Positions 11,951-25,300 of a DNA stretch of 64,000 nt are shown piece after piece. Numbering within the stretch: the stretch's first letter is position 1; each line of letters begins with the position of its first letter. Position numbers and translations under genes: made by a program. The stretch lies in NCBI GenBank assembly GCA_013350335.1, contig CM023533.1, positions 27,076,869 through 27,140,868 of the forward strand, written 5' to 3'. The notes beneath the pieces were generated by a model. That model was not told the origin of the DNA. It made no database searches and saw nothing but the letters and a program-made list of their open reading frames with translations. Source of the DNA: Chimonanthus salicifolius. Taxonomy: Eukaryota; Streptophyta; Magnoliopsida; Laurales; Calycanthaceae.

Positions 11951-14900
11951 ATGAAAATCACGGAATTGGATGATGGGGAATCTGAAGAGGAAGGCATTGT
12001 GTCGCGGCGAGAGATCATTCGAGCTGATGCAAAGAAGGCACTTGTTGGAGCGGGGGCTCGGATTCTGTTCTATCCCACACTTCTCTATAATGTCTTCCGG
12101 AACAAGATCGAAGCCGAATTCCGATGGTGGGATGAAGTTGATCAGGTTTTGTGTTCTCTTCTTTCTCTCGTTGATGAATTAACGCAAGGAAGCCGATTCA
12201 TTGGTTGAATTGCGTGGATTGTTAGTATTGTTATTACTATTAAGAATGGTGACTAAAGCTCAATTTGGAGCATGTAAAGAAAAGTACTTTTCTGGAAAGT
12301 AACTGTTTTTTATTAGTTAAAATGGTTAAAAGCGCGCTGGAAAGATTCACAGAAAAATGGGACTGGCAAATTTCTATACAGATTAACAGATGCTCATTGA
12401 TGCAGAATAAGATTGCTGAAAACAAGTGTAATGGAAAACAATTCGTGGTGGACAATAATTGTCAAACAAATACACCCCACTTAGCTAAGTCATCTGCCAC
12501 TTTATTTGGAAGTATTGATAGACCTTGCTTGCTCCTTGAACAAACTATTTCATAGGATAAATCAAATGCCGGTCACACTTTTCATCTGCAGAGCCTGTTT
12601 GATAGAACTCCTGGAATCTCCTTCAATGACTAACCCTGAGAAAACTGCATTCTCAAAGGATGTTAGAACTTGTCTGAGTGGACCTGAAAATGTGGCACTT
12701 AACTTTTCTCTATACCTGGTTGGTTTAGAAGGCATCTCACCAAATTGTCAACGTTGAGCTTCTAAAACCTACAAAGTGGAGGGCACCACCTCTCCAGTAG
12801 CATCGCAAAAGATGAATCCCCACATTTACTTCTTGTGAACAATACAAAGAATCTATTACCTTAAACCCTGTAAGTTTCTTTTTCACAAATAATAATGAAG
12901 CCATTCCCAATTTGAATGGCTCAAAAAATGGACCACTAATGACACTTCACCTTAAAAAAAACTGTTGTTATTTCTTGCTTTCCATGCTATCCACATCACT
13001 ACTTAGGGGATTTTGTTTTATACTATCTTGATTCTTACTCTCTTTCTAAAAGGACCTGACCCCCATAGGCTTTGGTGCTCTCTTGGGGTCTATTTGGTTT
13101 GGGAGAGTGTAGGGTGAAATAATAGTGTAGGGTTAGATCTACGAGTCTAAGGTAGGGATATAGACATTGGGATCGCAAAACGAGGCCAGAATGGGCATGT
13201 ATGTACAGTCATATGGACATGTACGGACGTCTGTATGAATTGGTTGGTCCCAGTGGGGTTTTGGTGTCCTTAATGGGGTTTAGTCCTGGCTTGGCTGGGG
13301 TTAGGGTTTTGATGAAAAAAAAAAGAACAAAAATAAGGTGAAAAAGGGGGGAAAGTGGGAAAAAAGAGGGGAGAAAATGGAAGGGAAGAAAAAGAGAGAA
13401 GAAGGAGAAAGATTTGTACCTTAAATCACTCAAAGTCCCTTGATCTCACACCAAGGAAGCAAAAGGAGTCATGCCAGTTTTTGCAAAGAAGAGAAACTTG
13501 AATTTCTTCTTTCAAAAATGTTTCTTACAACTATTTATAAAAGAAAGACTCTTAAAATCTTAGACACTTGTGACTTAAGGCACACATGTGGCCAACCTAA
13601 AAGTAAGTATATATGTGTATATATATGTATATATATGTATATATATGTATACATACATACATATATATACATATACATACATACATATATACATGTTTTA
13701 TTTCTTTTTCTATGCTATATTTTCTAGAATAGAACTTTGGGATGGCCAAAATGCCAAATCATTTCACTCTGGAGTGAAATTGGAACAACTTACAAAACAT
13801 AATTGGTAACCATATTGAGTGCATAATATGTGAGTATCCAACTACATTTTGGTTCATCTAAACATTGGGAGCTTTGTTATAGATAAGCATTTCCTAGAAG
13901 TAATCAAACAAACCTAAGAGTCAGATTGGTGTCTATCAATTGGATTAGATATATTTGCTCCATCCTAAATAAATCAATAATTTTGATTGTAAAGTCATAT
14001 TGGCATGAAATATGTAGTTAGCCCATGAAAAATAATGTGGCATCCCCAATTATGAGTGCCAACTTCAAATAGATGGGATAAATGGATTTGATGGTGATGT
14101 TAGGATCTTCTTCAATAGTTTTGAAAAAGGTAATTTTTGCTCCATCCACAATGTGGCTCATGATTTGGATGGTGTGGATTGGGCTACATGTATGTTGCAT
14201 GCCTGATGGATGAGTTTCCTGAATTTAATAAATTGTAGCAATTATTCACACTCTAGAATCACTCAAAAATGTGCATGTCCTCTCTCTCTTCCTATAGTAT
14301 ATTTAGTGGCCTTTCTTTTTCAGTTTTATCTTTTAAAACACATGATAACTTGAAATGGCTTCATCCAATCCAAAAGACTAGCGATTATTCTATACCTACA
14401 CTTATGTTTTCTCGTTCTTTTTATTGGATTAGAACACTTACTTTTTTGGGCCATAATGTTGATAAAGATTTTCTCAACTGTGTTCTCTTGTCACTTTCAG
14501 TTTGTCTTGTTGGGGGCCGTTCCTTTTCCAAATGATGTTCCTCGCTTGAAGCAGCTCGGTGTTCAGGGTGTCATCACCCTCAATGAAGCATATGAAACTT
14601 TAGTTTCAACATCCTTGTACCATGTGAGCAGTTCTTATCCCTTCCATTTTTCTCGAGTATGAGTGCATTTAAGATGGATGAGACATTTTTGAGTCTTCAA
14701 GTTGTGCCTATATATTAATTTTGGTTTTGATGGTCATTATGACTACCTTATAGTTTGGCTTGTTGCAGCTATTTTGAATTCCAAAGAAATCAATTTGAGT
14801 TTGGTATACATGCTTACATGTGTGCTTGCATGCAATGGGTAGATGAAGAATATAGAGAAGATGAACACATGTTGTACTAGATAAATGAAGTCATGTTTTT

Positions 14901-17900
14901 AAGGCTCTCAAAATTTCAATTTTTTCTGATGGTAGAAATTCAGAGTTAGATTTTTTATTTTTATTTTAAATGGTGATTCATTGAGTTAGATTAGTGGGCT
15001 ATGAAAGTCGAATTGGTCCCAAATTGGGTATGGGTACAATTTAGAGGGTGGTGTGGAATGGATCCATTAGGTCGACTATGGGCCCCACGAACTGAAGTTT
15101 GGAGCCCCAAGTTGGGCCCACCTGGGCTCCACACACCCCATACCACCCCTCCCAACGCTCTATCCTACCCCGTGAATTAGATTCCTATCTAATTTGAACC
15201 CATTCTAAGTTGATCTCACTGTTGGATTGATATGTATGCAATATATTGCAGCCATTTTTACCGTTGAATTTTGGATCCATGAAACTCATGGCTATTGAAA
15301 TCCAATGGACTTAATCTTTTGTATGAAAAATCATTTGGAAAATACCTTTCAAATGGACCCCCCACTCATGTAGGCCCCACGGGCCCAGTTGGGCATTGTG
15401 CGTGCACATTGTCGCCCAAGTGAGCCTGGTATTATAGACACACCCACACCCACAAATGGAGTCTTGCATTCTCATTTCTTGTATATGTTTTTGTATCAAT
15501 ACTTGTACATCTGCATCATAGATTATGATTTATAGTATGTGGATGTTGCTTTTGTCCTGTTTGGTGTTTTGCATTTGGCGAATCGGACAGCGGATTACCC
15601 AACAAAACATGGGATTTCAAGATCTGATTTTTTTTTTTTTTTGAGGTCTGGAGGTGTCCAAGCATCGCACCCCCCTATCTGCACACACCAGGTAATTCGA
15701 TGGGACCTTACTCTATACATATTCCCATGGGAAGTGGCCCTTCATTGGGGCTCCCATGGTTTGAACCCAAGACCTCCCTCTAGAGATCTTGCTCTCAAAC
15801 CAACTAGGATAACCCCTTGGGGTTGATATCAAGATCTGATTTGTTTATAGACTTTTCTCAGGCTTGAGTTGTTTTATATTTGTATTTCATTGTTTAGCCT
15901 TCTTGGGGCTCACTGTTGTTGCCTAGAGGTTGTTGTGGGTTCAAGTCCCATGTGCACAGATAGGAAATTGACCCATGGAAATGATTTTCCAAATTCAAAT
16001 ATAAAATGTCAATCCTAGATTGATGGGATAAATGACTTAGATGATAATGATGATGTTTTGCCTTCTTTTGGGTGTTGTATCCATCTTGGATACTTCTATT
16101 CATTCTTTTTGTAATATCCTTTCTAGTTAGTGAAATCTTGTTACTTTTTTCTAAAAGTACGTATTTGCTAAATTTATTCTTCTGTATGGAGAACATATTT
16201 AGGCATTTCAGTGTGGAAGCTGTTAAATTTCATTAGATCAAGCATTTTTCATCTAAAGACAAGTAGGTGGTAATGAAGAATATTCTATGGTATTATGAAG
16301 TTGAACATACGGTCCTAAATCCTAATTGCTTGTGTGGTGATCAAAGAGTGCATTTTTTTACACTTCTATATTCATCTCTTAACCTTCTTTTGTTGGTTCT
16401 ATTTCTCTATTTGGGGGTAGATTTGCTCAATCCTCTTTTGGCTTCTTCTTCCCTTTGTACATTCCTTCTTCTCTTAAGTATTAATGTAATTCGTTGCCCT
16501 CTCTCAAAAAAAAAACATTTTTAACCTCCTTTTACCAATCTTGTTTTTTTCAGGAACATGGAATTGAGCACCTGGTGATTCCCACAAGAGATTACCTTTT
16601 CGCTCCATCAGTTTTGGATATAAGCCGAGCTGTGGACTTCATTCATAGTATGTGAATATTTTTCTAAATGGTTGCATGCTCCTTTAAGTTGTCTTCTTGT
16701 GTTTTTTATTCTTGTCGTTTTGATTTATGATTAATTTTGTAGAGATGAGCTATGGATGCTTAGCTGAGTACCAATCTAAATGTTTCTTCATATGACACGC
16801 ATCATACGATTCTGGTCCAAGTTTGGGACTTGTGGTCAAATTCATCGTTTGCCCCAAAGAACATTCATGTCGTCTTTGGCATGTATGGAGGGGAGATTCA
16901 TAAATCATCAATTTCAAAGCGTCCATCCTTTTCTCCAAAAGTCAAATGGTCTATCTCACAAGATACATGATAGCTGGATGCTTTGAAACTTCAACTGCTA
17001 CCTATGGTCCCTCACATCTCTCTCACCCCAGTGTATTAGCAATGCCACTGGTGGGGCCCTACAAGTCATTTAGTTGCTGCAGCAAGTCACTGGATCATTT
17101 TCTTGGTTGAATATCTTCATTTCATCATCATCATCTTCATAGTCAACTCCTAGCTATCAATCTTGGGTAGGCTTTTTGAGTTCTACTTTTCCACATGGCC
17201 CTATCCCCTATCACAAGATACTTCTCACTGGATCATTTTTCTTGGTTGACTATTTTCTTCATTTATCACTTCTATATTAGCCCTTGAATTTAACTGTTTA
17301 AGTGGAAAGTAGAAGTTGCATGGTTGATGGGGGATATCCTTCATTGATGGTTCATGTTAAGCTTTATTTTTTAATCATAACTGAAGTATTTGTTTTAATG
17401 GATTATTTGTAGATATGAAGTCTATGATGTGTTTCTTGGATATCAGTGCCATTTTGTAAGCATTAGTTGCCTGTGAAGTCTTTAACTTGTATTGAATTGT
17501 CTTGCTGGCTTTCATGTTCTTTCTAAACATCAAGACTGAATAGTCTATGGGAGTCAGGTTGTGTACTATTGCTTATTGTTGATTGGTAATTATTTCCATC
17601 ATTTGCCATGAAATTTAACCTACTGAAAATCATGAAGAGATTTATTTCTCCCAATGGAGTTGATCTAATATTTTCAGAGACAATCCATAACATAATATTA
17701 ATATTTGCTATCTCAGACTATTTTCCTGTTTTTGTTTATTATTTCATTGCATTTAAAGTTCCTGGACCTCAAAGTTCATATTCTACTGAGATGTTAGCAT
17801 GAATTGTTGGTGAACCAGTGATGAGTGTCCATGTTAAACTTTACTAGCTATTTGTGTGTCTGAACGTTGCATATGGTATGGTTACTTACTCCGTACTAGC

Positions 17901-20730
17901 ATGTAAATGATATGTAAGTGCATTTTGCAATGTACTACGGCTTGTACCACTTGTATGCATTGTTAATCACTTCTGGGTAATCCACAGAAAAATGTGGGGA
18001 TAAGCATCTGGTGCTTCATATTTCCAAATGTCACCTTGAAGTGTGTTTTACTTTATCATTTCTTCATTAATGCTAGATCATAGGTTGAGTATATTTGTGT
18101 CGTATGTTGCTTTTTGGCTTGATACTGGTGATGATTATGATGTCATTGTTTGTCATCATGAGTTCGTACTATAATTATAAATGACACATAAATAGGAAGT
18201 TAAATTTTCCCTGTGGTGTTCTTAACTGCGTGCAGATACTAATAGAATCCCTTACTGCATTGCAGTTAAGAATCATTCTATTTCTTTGAAGTTTGAAGGT
18301 GAATGGTGATGGAATAGTTGTTATAATTCCTCTTGCCGGAGTAAGCACCAGAACAAGATGTTTTCATGTTTTGATAGCTATTTTAAAATAGCAAGGAAGA
18401 AAGTGATTGGAGTAAGACATTTGTACGGATTCCATGTACACTTGGGTTCATCGAAGCCTTTATATATATATATTAATGTACAGTATCTAATTGTTTTATT
18501 GTGTTCATTTCATGTGTAGCCCACTGTGCAGCTATCTTTTGTTTCACCACTAATCCAGGTTTTAGTGTTCTGTATTTATCTGTAATCCGTATTGCCTCAT
18601 TCCTATTTTAGTTATTGTACACTGTGTCTAGGACAAGGATTTGGACCCAAATTTGCAGTGCCACTATAAAATAGTACTATGTTTGGCATGGTTATTTGCA
18701 CCTTCTCTGCATCATGCATAAGCAAATGATTGTGACGTCTACTTCTTCTGTAAAAGTATTTTTATTTTATTTATTATTAATAAATAAAATTGAGACTTGT
18801 TACTGCTGTGTGCTTATAAGTACCATTTCTCTGAGGATTTGGGTGTTTAGTTTGACTTAATGGTTGCCTTTTTTTTCTATTTTGGCTCTGATTTTAAATT
18901 CATTTTATGAAAGGTGATCATATTATTGTTCTCATTTCTAAATTGAATTTGTTTACACATTCAGAAAACGCATCCTGTGGGAGAACTACATATGTTCACT
19001 GTAAAGCTGGTCGTGGACGCAGCACCACCATTGTTCTCTGCTATTTGGTAAATGCCATATTGTTGGATATTTTTTATTTCTCTTTAAAGGGGTGGAAATG
19101 AAGGGGATGAGATATCCATCCATACAGGAAAAAGATAATTTTGTGACAGGAAACTGATTATTGGAGAATCCTATGAACAAGGACTCTTATGAGTTTTGAG
19201 TATTGTCTGTTTGATTCATTTCATCTAATGTTTGTTAAAGGGTTCTAGATATTGTAAACTCTATTGATATTTTTGATACAGATCCAGTATAAGCATATGA
19301 CACCTACTGGTGCTCTGGAATATGTCCAAACAAGAAGACCTCGAGTGCTCTTAGCTCCTTCACAGTGGAAGGTATAACCGGAATGCCATTTTTTACATTT
19401 TTTATTGCAATGTTGATATTGCTTTGTCCCTATTTAGAATTAGTAAATAATGTTCTTAGTTACATTTTAGCTTACCGATTAAAAAACTTATCTGCCATAC
19501 TTTACAGAACACTCATGTACACGTAAATCTTATTTATTTATTTGTTTTTTTTTTAGGTGCCCTTTTTCTTTTTATTGGGCTGCATGGGGTGGGGGTGAGG
19601 TGGTTCCATTTTCCACTTGGATGAAAAATCAGTACCGTGGAAAATCATACCCTCTGGCCTTTGCACTTCACATGGAATCCAGTTTCATGTTCTGAACAAA
19701 AAATCGAACTCATTTCCCATGCATCATTGCTTTCAGCAGTGCTTTTGGTGTGAAAACCAGCATTAGACGGTTAGAAGACTTGGATCGAGGGGTAATGTAC
19801 AGCATGATGGAACATAGAGTGACTGAGGATTATGATCTATGTGTAGGGCAGAATGGAAATATAGGACTCAAAAGCTGAGCCCCGATAGATGAAAAAATGG
19901 CTATCGATGATGATGATGAAGGCAAATGAAGAAAGGGATTTGTCAATATGTCCTGTTACACGCTGGAAAACTTTGCATGGTGTTGACTAATGTACCTCTC
20001 ATTTCCACTTGGAAAATGGTCTTTGATTGGCTTAAAATTCAATATTGTGCCACAGTTTGCTTAAGCTGATAGGTCGCCCACATGACAAATGGGAATACTC
20101 ACCACTAGACTGCAATGACTTCTATGTCTTGGTCTTCTATAAAATATTATATATAGAAGAAATATCTGCACTCGTGCAGATATTTTGTGTTTTGCTGGCG
20201 CATAAAGCTTGGTTTGTGCTAGCGCAGATAGTTCGGAACGTCACGTCCCACGAGCTCAGATAGCCTGGGTTGCCCTAGTGCAGGGAAAGGCTTTTTCGTC
20301 CGAAAATGCACTCTGAGAAAGAAAAAAAAATTGACGCACTCTAACCAGATTTCACCATTTTCAAAGTATTTTCACCAAAAATCCCTAAATTATTCCTTTG
20401 ATGATATCCACAACCATATTGAATTTGCATGCTTTAGAATAGATAAATTTTAATGCACAGGCAGTTCAAGGGTATGGGAAGCGCCAGTCAAACTACCATG
20501 CCATCCAAAGCAGATTACAAGCAAGCTCTCCTTCCATTGATGAAGTACTCATAACAGAGGCCGATCTCGAAGGCTATGGTATGCATAAGAATGCATGCAA
20601 AGAATTAAGCACCACTTGCAGCAAAATGCAGGTCAGATCAATGATAGTGAGACTATCTTACCTCCTTGCATCCTTGAAGGCTTCAAGTGTCTCCTATCCA
20701 GTTTCTGGAAAGCTGGTACGAGCTTGCTAG
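11951..20730 (+). CDS. PTPMT: PTPMT-type dual-specificity phosphatase (probable phosphatidylglycerophosphate phosphatase)
   Basis: Six exons: 11951-12145, 14501-14623, 16554-16647, 18965-19047, 19282-19371, 20461-20730 (TAG). All splice sites are GT-AG and phases match, giving 284 aa. Exon 1 encodes the VGAGARILFYPTLLYNVFRN region, exon 2 LLGAVPFPNDVP and GVITLNE, and exon 3 the TRDYLFAPS loop. Exon 4 holds the phosphatase signature HCKAGRGRS with catalytic Cys about residue 150 and Arg about 156. Exon 5 ends LLAPSQWK. Exon 6 is the plant tail with EADLEGY. PTPMT1 proteins dephosphorylate phosphatidylglycerophosphate on the way to cardiolipin, and plant members resemble this clade; substrate is inferred. 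The ATG at 11951 was chosen because it opens the conserved N-terminus; a TTG 15 bases upstream is not a credible start. Introns 1-3 are about 2 kb each and rich in LINE, SINE and microsatellite sequence. A transposon ends only 220 bp upstream. The gene converges on the RPN5 gene. Confidence 0.93.
13607..13695. repeat. Compound ATGT/ACAT microsatellite
   Basis: Tandem TATATATG-type units followed by their approximate complement (ACATACAT, TATATACATA), about 90 bp, able to fold on itself. It lies in intron 1 of the phosphatase gene. Confidence 0.95.
15150..15435. repeat. Dispersed repeat, copy B (inverted relative to 0.96-1.24 kb)
   Basis: Reverse complement matches copy A in ordered blocks including CAGTGAGATCAACT and AATGGGTTCAAATT. 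It lies in intron 2 of the phosphatase gene. Substitutions are spread throughout, suggesting an old family. Confidence 0.6.
15631..15828 (-). mobile_element. tRNA-derived SINE with 14 bp target-site duplication
   Basis: On the minus strand it reads GGTTATCCTAGTTGG (A-box region), then GGGTTCAAACC (B box), a ~100 bp body with GGGCCACTTCCC, and a poly-A tail (poly-T at 15629-15642). TCAAGATCTGATTT occurs on both sides, at 15617-15630 and 15829-15842, a perfect target duplication typical of LINE-driven insertion. It sits in intron 2 of the phosphatase gene. Confidence 0.88.
15840..16060 (+). mobile_element. RTE-type LINE 3' tail fragment
   Basis: Contains a stretch ending TTGATGGGATAAATGACTTA followed by GATGATAATGATGATG, matching the simple-repeat tails of plant RTE LINE ends. 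Similar tails occur at 14.05, 19.85, 39.2 and 41.7 kb. Upstream identity is weak. Confidence 0.45.
19740..19925 (+). mobile_element. RTE-type LINE 3' end fragment with (GAT)n tail
   Basis: A degraded coding tail followed by CTATCGATGATGATGATGAA. The order (GACTGAGGATTATG block, CCCCGATAGATGAAAAAATG, then GAT repeats) matches the other LINE tails in the window. It is in intron 5 of the phosphatase gene. Confidence 0.5.
20160..20186. repeat. Short perfect inverted repeat
   Basis: AAATATCTGCAC and GTGCAGATATTT face each other across a 2 bp TC centre, inside intron 5 of the phosphatase gene. No function can be assigned. Confidence 0.8.
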
Positions 20731-22311
20731 TCATAGTCCAACCGTGGTTGCGCAAAGACAAACTAAGTCAATGCAAGTGAGATTTTATGCAAATAAATTT
20801 TCCTACTCTTTACCAAATTGTTGTAACTAAACGTTTTGAGAACTTCTGGACATATTGCACCATGCAAATAAAATAAAAACTCTTCTGGACATATTACTGT
20901 GGCCAAGATGCGAGAAAACATGCAGAATGCCAAAACTTCGGCGTTTTGGTAGAACCTCCAACTGTATTTTACTTTTTTTTATTGGCTTATTGATGGATTC
21001 TTATTTCTAAAAAGTCGTAAGGTATATCTGTATGGCAAGTATATGCAAAAGTTTTTTTTATATTGGCTGGAAGTATAACATTAGTGTTTTGACTGTTTGT
21101 GTTATTTGACAAATATCAGCAATTATTTATTTTTCTCATTAATATAAGGTCTGCACTGGCCATTATATTCATTAATTGTTTTCTAGGAATCCTTCCAGTT
21201 GCAACTATGAGGGACTTTACACGGACATGGTAATGGTTGACGAAATGCATAAAATTGTTTTGTATCTTATCGGAATACTTCTAGGCTGCTACCCCTGACA
21301 GTCAAGGCACTGGCCTCAGGAAACCAGGTCTTCGGAGACATGCGTAAGGGGTGGATGTGCCCCAAAGGACTAATCAGACAAGACACTTGGAAACCTTCAG
21401 CCATCAAAAATAAAAAAAATACTTCCAGGCTGCTTGGCAGCAAGGATTAGGCTTTGCGTTGTGTATGACATGTAGTTTGGAAATATATGAAGCAGGAACC
21501 GGTATGTTGGGGCCTGTTTATTTAGAATTTAATCTATACATTGGTGACTCAATTATTTAGAGTGTCAAAGCTTTTTTTAAGCCTAACTTGAATTGAACAA
21601 AAAAAAGCCCAATAAATTTAAGGCTGGAGTAGAAATCTTATTTTATGTTAATAAAAAGTTATTAGAGTTTAATAAATATTAATCTAATAATAACGGTATT
21701 ATATGTACATTCGGCTTAATGGGTTTATTCCATGATCCTATGCCCAATAATTTAGCTGGCTAACAAAATGAGCCCAATCCAGCCATAAGGCTAACAAATA
21801 AATTCAAGACCATTTGTTTGTGACAGTTTTGGGATAGGCTTGTGCTGGATTTAAGCTCAAGAACAGGCCTAACATCTGGATCCAATACTGTGCAGTTCGA
21901 ATAGATATGAAAGCAAATCCTTTCGGAAAACAGTTCTGATGTTAGATTTGTAAGTTTCAAGTTTTTTTTTTAATGAAAAAAAAAAAATTCTCTGCAGGGG
22001 CAACTGGCAGTCATCGGAACGCAGCTGGGTGGGAGCTAAAGGGATGCATCCCTAAGCAGTCAAAGAACACAAATAGTTGTCGCATTACCCGTAAAACACA
22101 CAGAAATGTGATACAAGACCCAAAAAATGAAACAAAACAGCATCTGATGAACCAGGACATAAGAAAATGTGGGCTGGATTCAACATGTTAGAAGTGAGAA
22201 ACCAGCTTCTTAAATACTTCTTAAACATAAGTTAGACAACATACTATCGACTAAAATGTTCACATTTATTGAAAGGGAAAAATTGTAGCACCATTTACCA
22301 CCTATCAACTG
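20731..22311. other. Convergent intergenic spacer between phosphatase and RPN5
   Basis: Holds the 3' UTR of both genes. AATAAAATAAAA near 20868 may serve the plus-strand gene. At 21290-21400 a GC-richer segment (GGCACTGGCCTCAGGAAACC) stands out but was not recognised. No gene seen. Confidence 0.5.
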
Positions 22312-25300
22312 CTAACTTTTAAGAGCAGCCTTGTGAACCATGGTTTCCTTGTGTATTTGATGGCAGCTCTTCTCAACGAGATCCAGCAGCTTCTCCAAGT
22401 TCATTGCCCACGAGTTTAGGATGTCATTGCTGTCCTTGGGTGCCTGAAAGCAGACTATTCCCATCGGTCTGTCACTCTTTGCCACCAGAGATTTGGAGAC
22501 AACCATATCAGAGAGGTGCTTCTCTGTTTCCTGAAATGAAGAATGATCCAATTGAGTAAATAATCTATCACTGGGAAGCAATTTATGGTCCATAACTAGA
22601 GATATAGTCTTAATCCTTCTGGAGAGCATGCTCTTCTCCCCCTAATCCAAATAGTAAAGCATAGACAGATTTAACAACAACAATATCAACAAAGGAAAGA
22701 GCAAAAGCAACAAACCTGTAAGCTTAGACACAGCAGCTCTGCAAGCCTCTTCAAGGTAATCCTTGAATAATATTTGGACACTACCAATATGTTCTGAAAA
22801 ACACTGTGATAATAAGTAAACAGAGAAAAGGCACAATAGAGAGGAGTAAAGAAAATAACTTTAATTTTGCAAAATACTAGTAGTTACATGTTCAATAATT
22901 CTTTGTCTAAGGTCTTCCACTGCCTTATCGCCTAAAGAACCCCCAAGCATATTTTTCTCATTCTCAAATTCATCCTTGTATGCTTCCCACATGTTTGTCC
23001 ACTGGATCACTTCCATTGTAATCACTTGTTTCAATAGAGAGCTGAGTTGGCACATCATTCAAAAAATAGAAATAACTAAGCATCATAAGATGATTAGGAG
23101 GATAATAATAGGATAACTCGAGATATGCAGGCAATAATGGATTTGGAGAAGGAAATTAGGAAATAGAACACCTACCGAAAATTTGGAATCTCAGAGAGGT
23201 TTTTATCTTCCAATGTAGAATTAAGAAGGCTTGACTGCATTGGATCATGTGGTGACAACACCAAATACCAGCAAATTTTCCTTAGGACCTACAATTGGGA
23301 ATCTCATCAGAATTTTATGAAAGACTTCTACAGGAGGGAGAAAAAATGCCCTGCACTTACTGGAATCCATTGGGATGGATCATTTTTCACAGAAGGGATC
23401 TCATATATTGAGTTGTAGCTACGGCAGATTTCTAGATAATCATTATTATGTGAGTGATACCTACAAAATTGGAAAGGATCAAAACCAATTAAGTTCTTGA
23501 AAATTCTCGCAATTGATGTGAACAATGAAGAAGAGCATGACATCATTTTTTTTTTCAGGTTACAAATTTGCAACAAATTCATATTCATAATCATCAAAGA
23601 TTATTTTATGATAAAAGCACTAAACAACATATTTAAATGGTAGATCTCAAAAGTAGAAAGTTCAGATAGAAATTTGAACGGTGTTAGCTTTGCAGCATAC
23701 ATTAAAAATAATTGAGAATTGCATTCTGTGAAGAAGAAACTCTTCTCATGCATAAATATTTCTGAATGAGCAAGAAAAAAGCTCACCATACCGTATCATT
23801 AATTCATGGTAAATCCGTTTCAACTCCAAAAGCGAAGGAATATCTGCAGGAGCCTCTTCAACAACATTGTCACCTTCCTTCGGCTTCTTCTTCTCTTTTG
23901 AAGTATCTGCAGCAAACACTCGAGGACTAATTTTCCTTGAAAGAATCTGTGCACGCACATAATCTTGGCGATCCAAACACAGACGAACCTGGAAAGTTCA
24001 ATTTAGACATCATACAACTTGCACTCTATCTCTATCTCTATCTCTATAACAAGAAAGTATTCCAGTATTTATCAGGATATACAAGTAGAAAATATCTGTC
24101 ATACTTGTTCAAGGATAAATGCTATCTTTTCTGTTTTTGCCATTGCTCCAAAAGTCTCTACCTGCAGAAAATGATCATGCATAAAAAACAGTTAAAGAAA
24201 ATCAAAGCATTAGAATCCACAGAGACTCATCCCCTTAGAAAAATCTAAGCACAACCTGCTACTGTAAAAAATAATAGTTGTACCAAAAGACAACAGTCCA
24301 GCTATTTAGATCATCTCAATGTAGGTTTGATCTGAGAATGTCTTAAGAGATGTTATGATCATAGACCACACTTACAGCAATTTCTTGCATCAAATCAGCA
24401 GCCTCAGCAATAAGGCCTTGTTCTTCCTTAATCTTTGCAAGTTTCTTGATAAGACGTGCCCTCTCTATTTCCACATATATCTGAACAGCAATGCAAATAA
24501 AATACATATTACTTTTCAAATGAATACAAAAAAAAAATTGTAATGAACTTCAAAAAAACATGAAAGCTATGAAAAAGTGAAAACATTGGAGGGAGGAGCA
24601 TAGCTAGCACGGAAAAAAATGAATTACCTTGCCAGCAGAAACACTGTTCAATGTTTTGATTAGCTCTATGCGTGCCTCAATGTCAGGTGTCTCATCAATA
24701 TATTGCATAGCTTGCTGAACCATCGCAGTTACTGCCTGCATGAAAATAAATGAACACATGAGCAATAAGAGGCAAACCATGCAACCCACGGGACTGTTTT
24801 GGACACATACTAGACCAATAAAAATAATTCAAGATAAAAACTTTGAGGGAAGCAAAGATCCCCATAAACCATTGATGGAAGTCGGGACCCACTCATTGCT
24901 CGAAGCAAAGAGACAGGGCCCACATGTGTTATACAAAGTGGCACAATTAGGGCTAAATGCCATGCTTTTCAGCAAAGTCTGTTTTCTCTGAGTCAAACAA
25001 TACAGAGACATAAAATTGGGTTCATTTGGTAACTTGGTTAATTACCTTTCAAACAAACCCATGTCTGAAGGAATTAATTTTTTTCAAGTTAAGACCCATT
25101 CACCAGGGGCAATCTATCATGCTAGAAGAAAATTGAGATGATTTGCTCCGAGAACTTTGTTTCTTAGGAGTAGGGGTGAAACTCAGGTCGGGATTTTGGC
25201 CCGAACCCGCATGACCCGACCCGAAAATCATGTGGGTCGGGTTATAAAAATCGGGTCAACGGGTCGGGTCGGGTTGAGAAGTCAGAAACCCGCATTGAAT

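Noticed and set aside
13440..13809. Overlapping open frames with Tyr/Ile-rich repeats
   Set aside because: They are translations of the ATGT/ACAT microsatellite and have no conserved domain.
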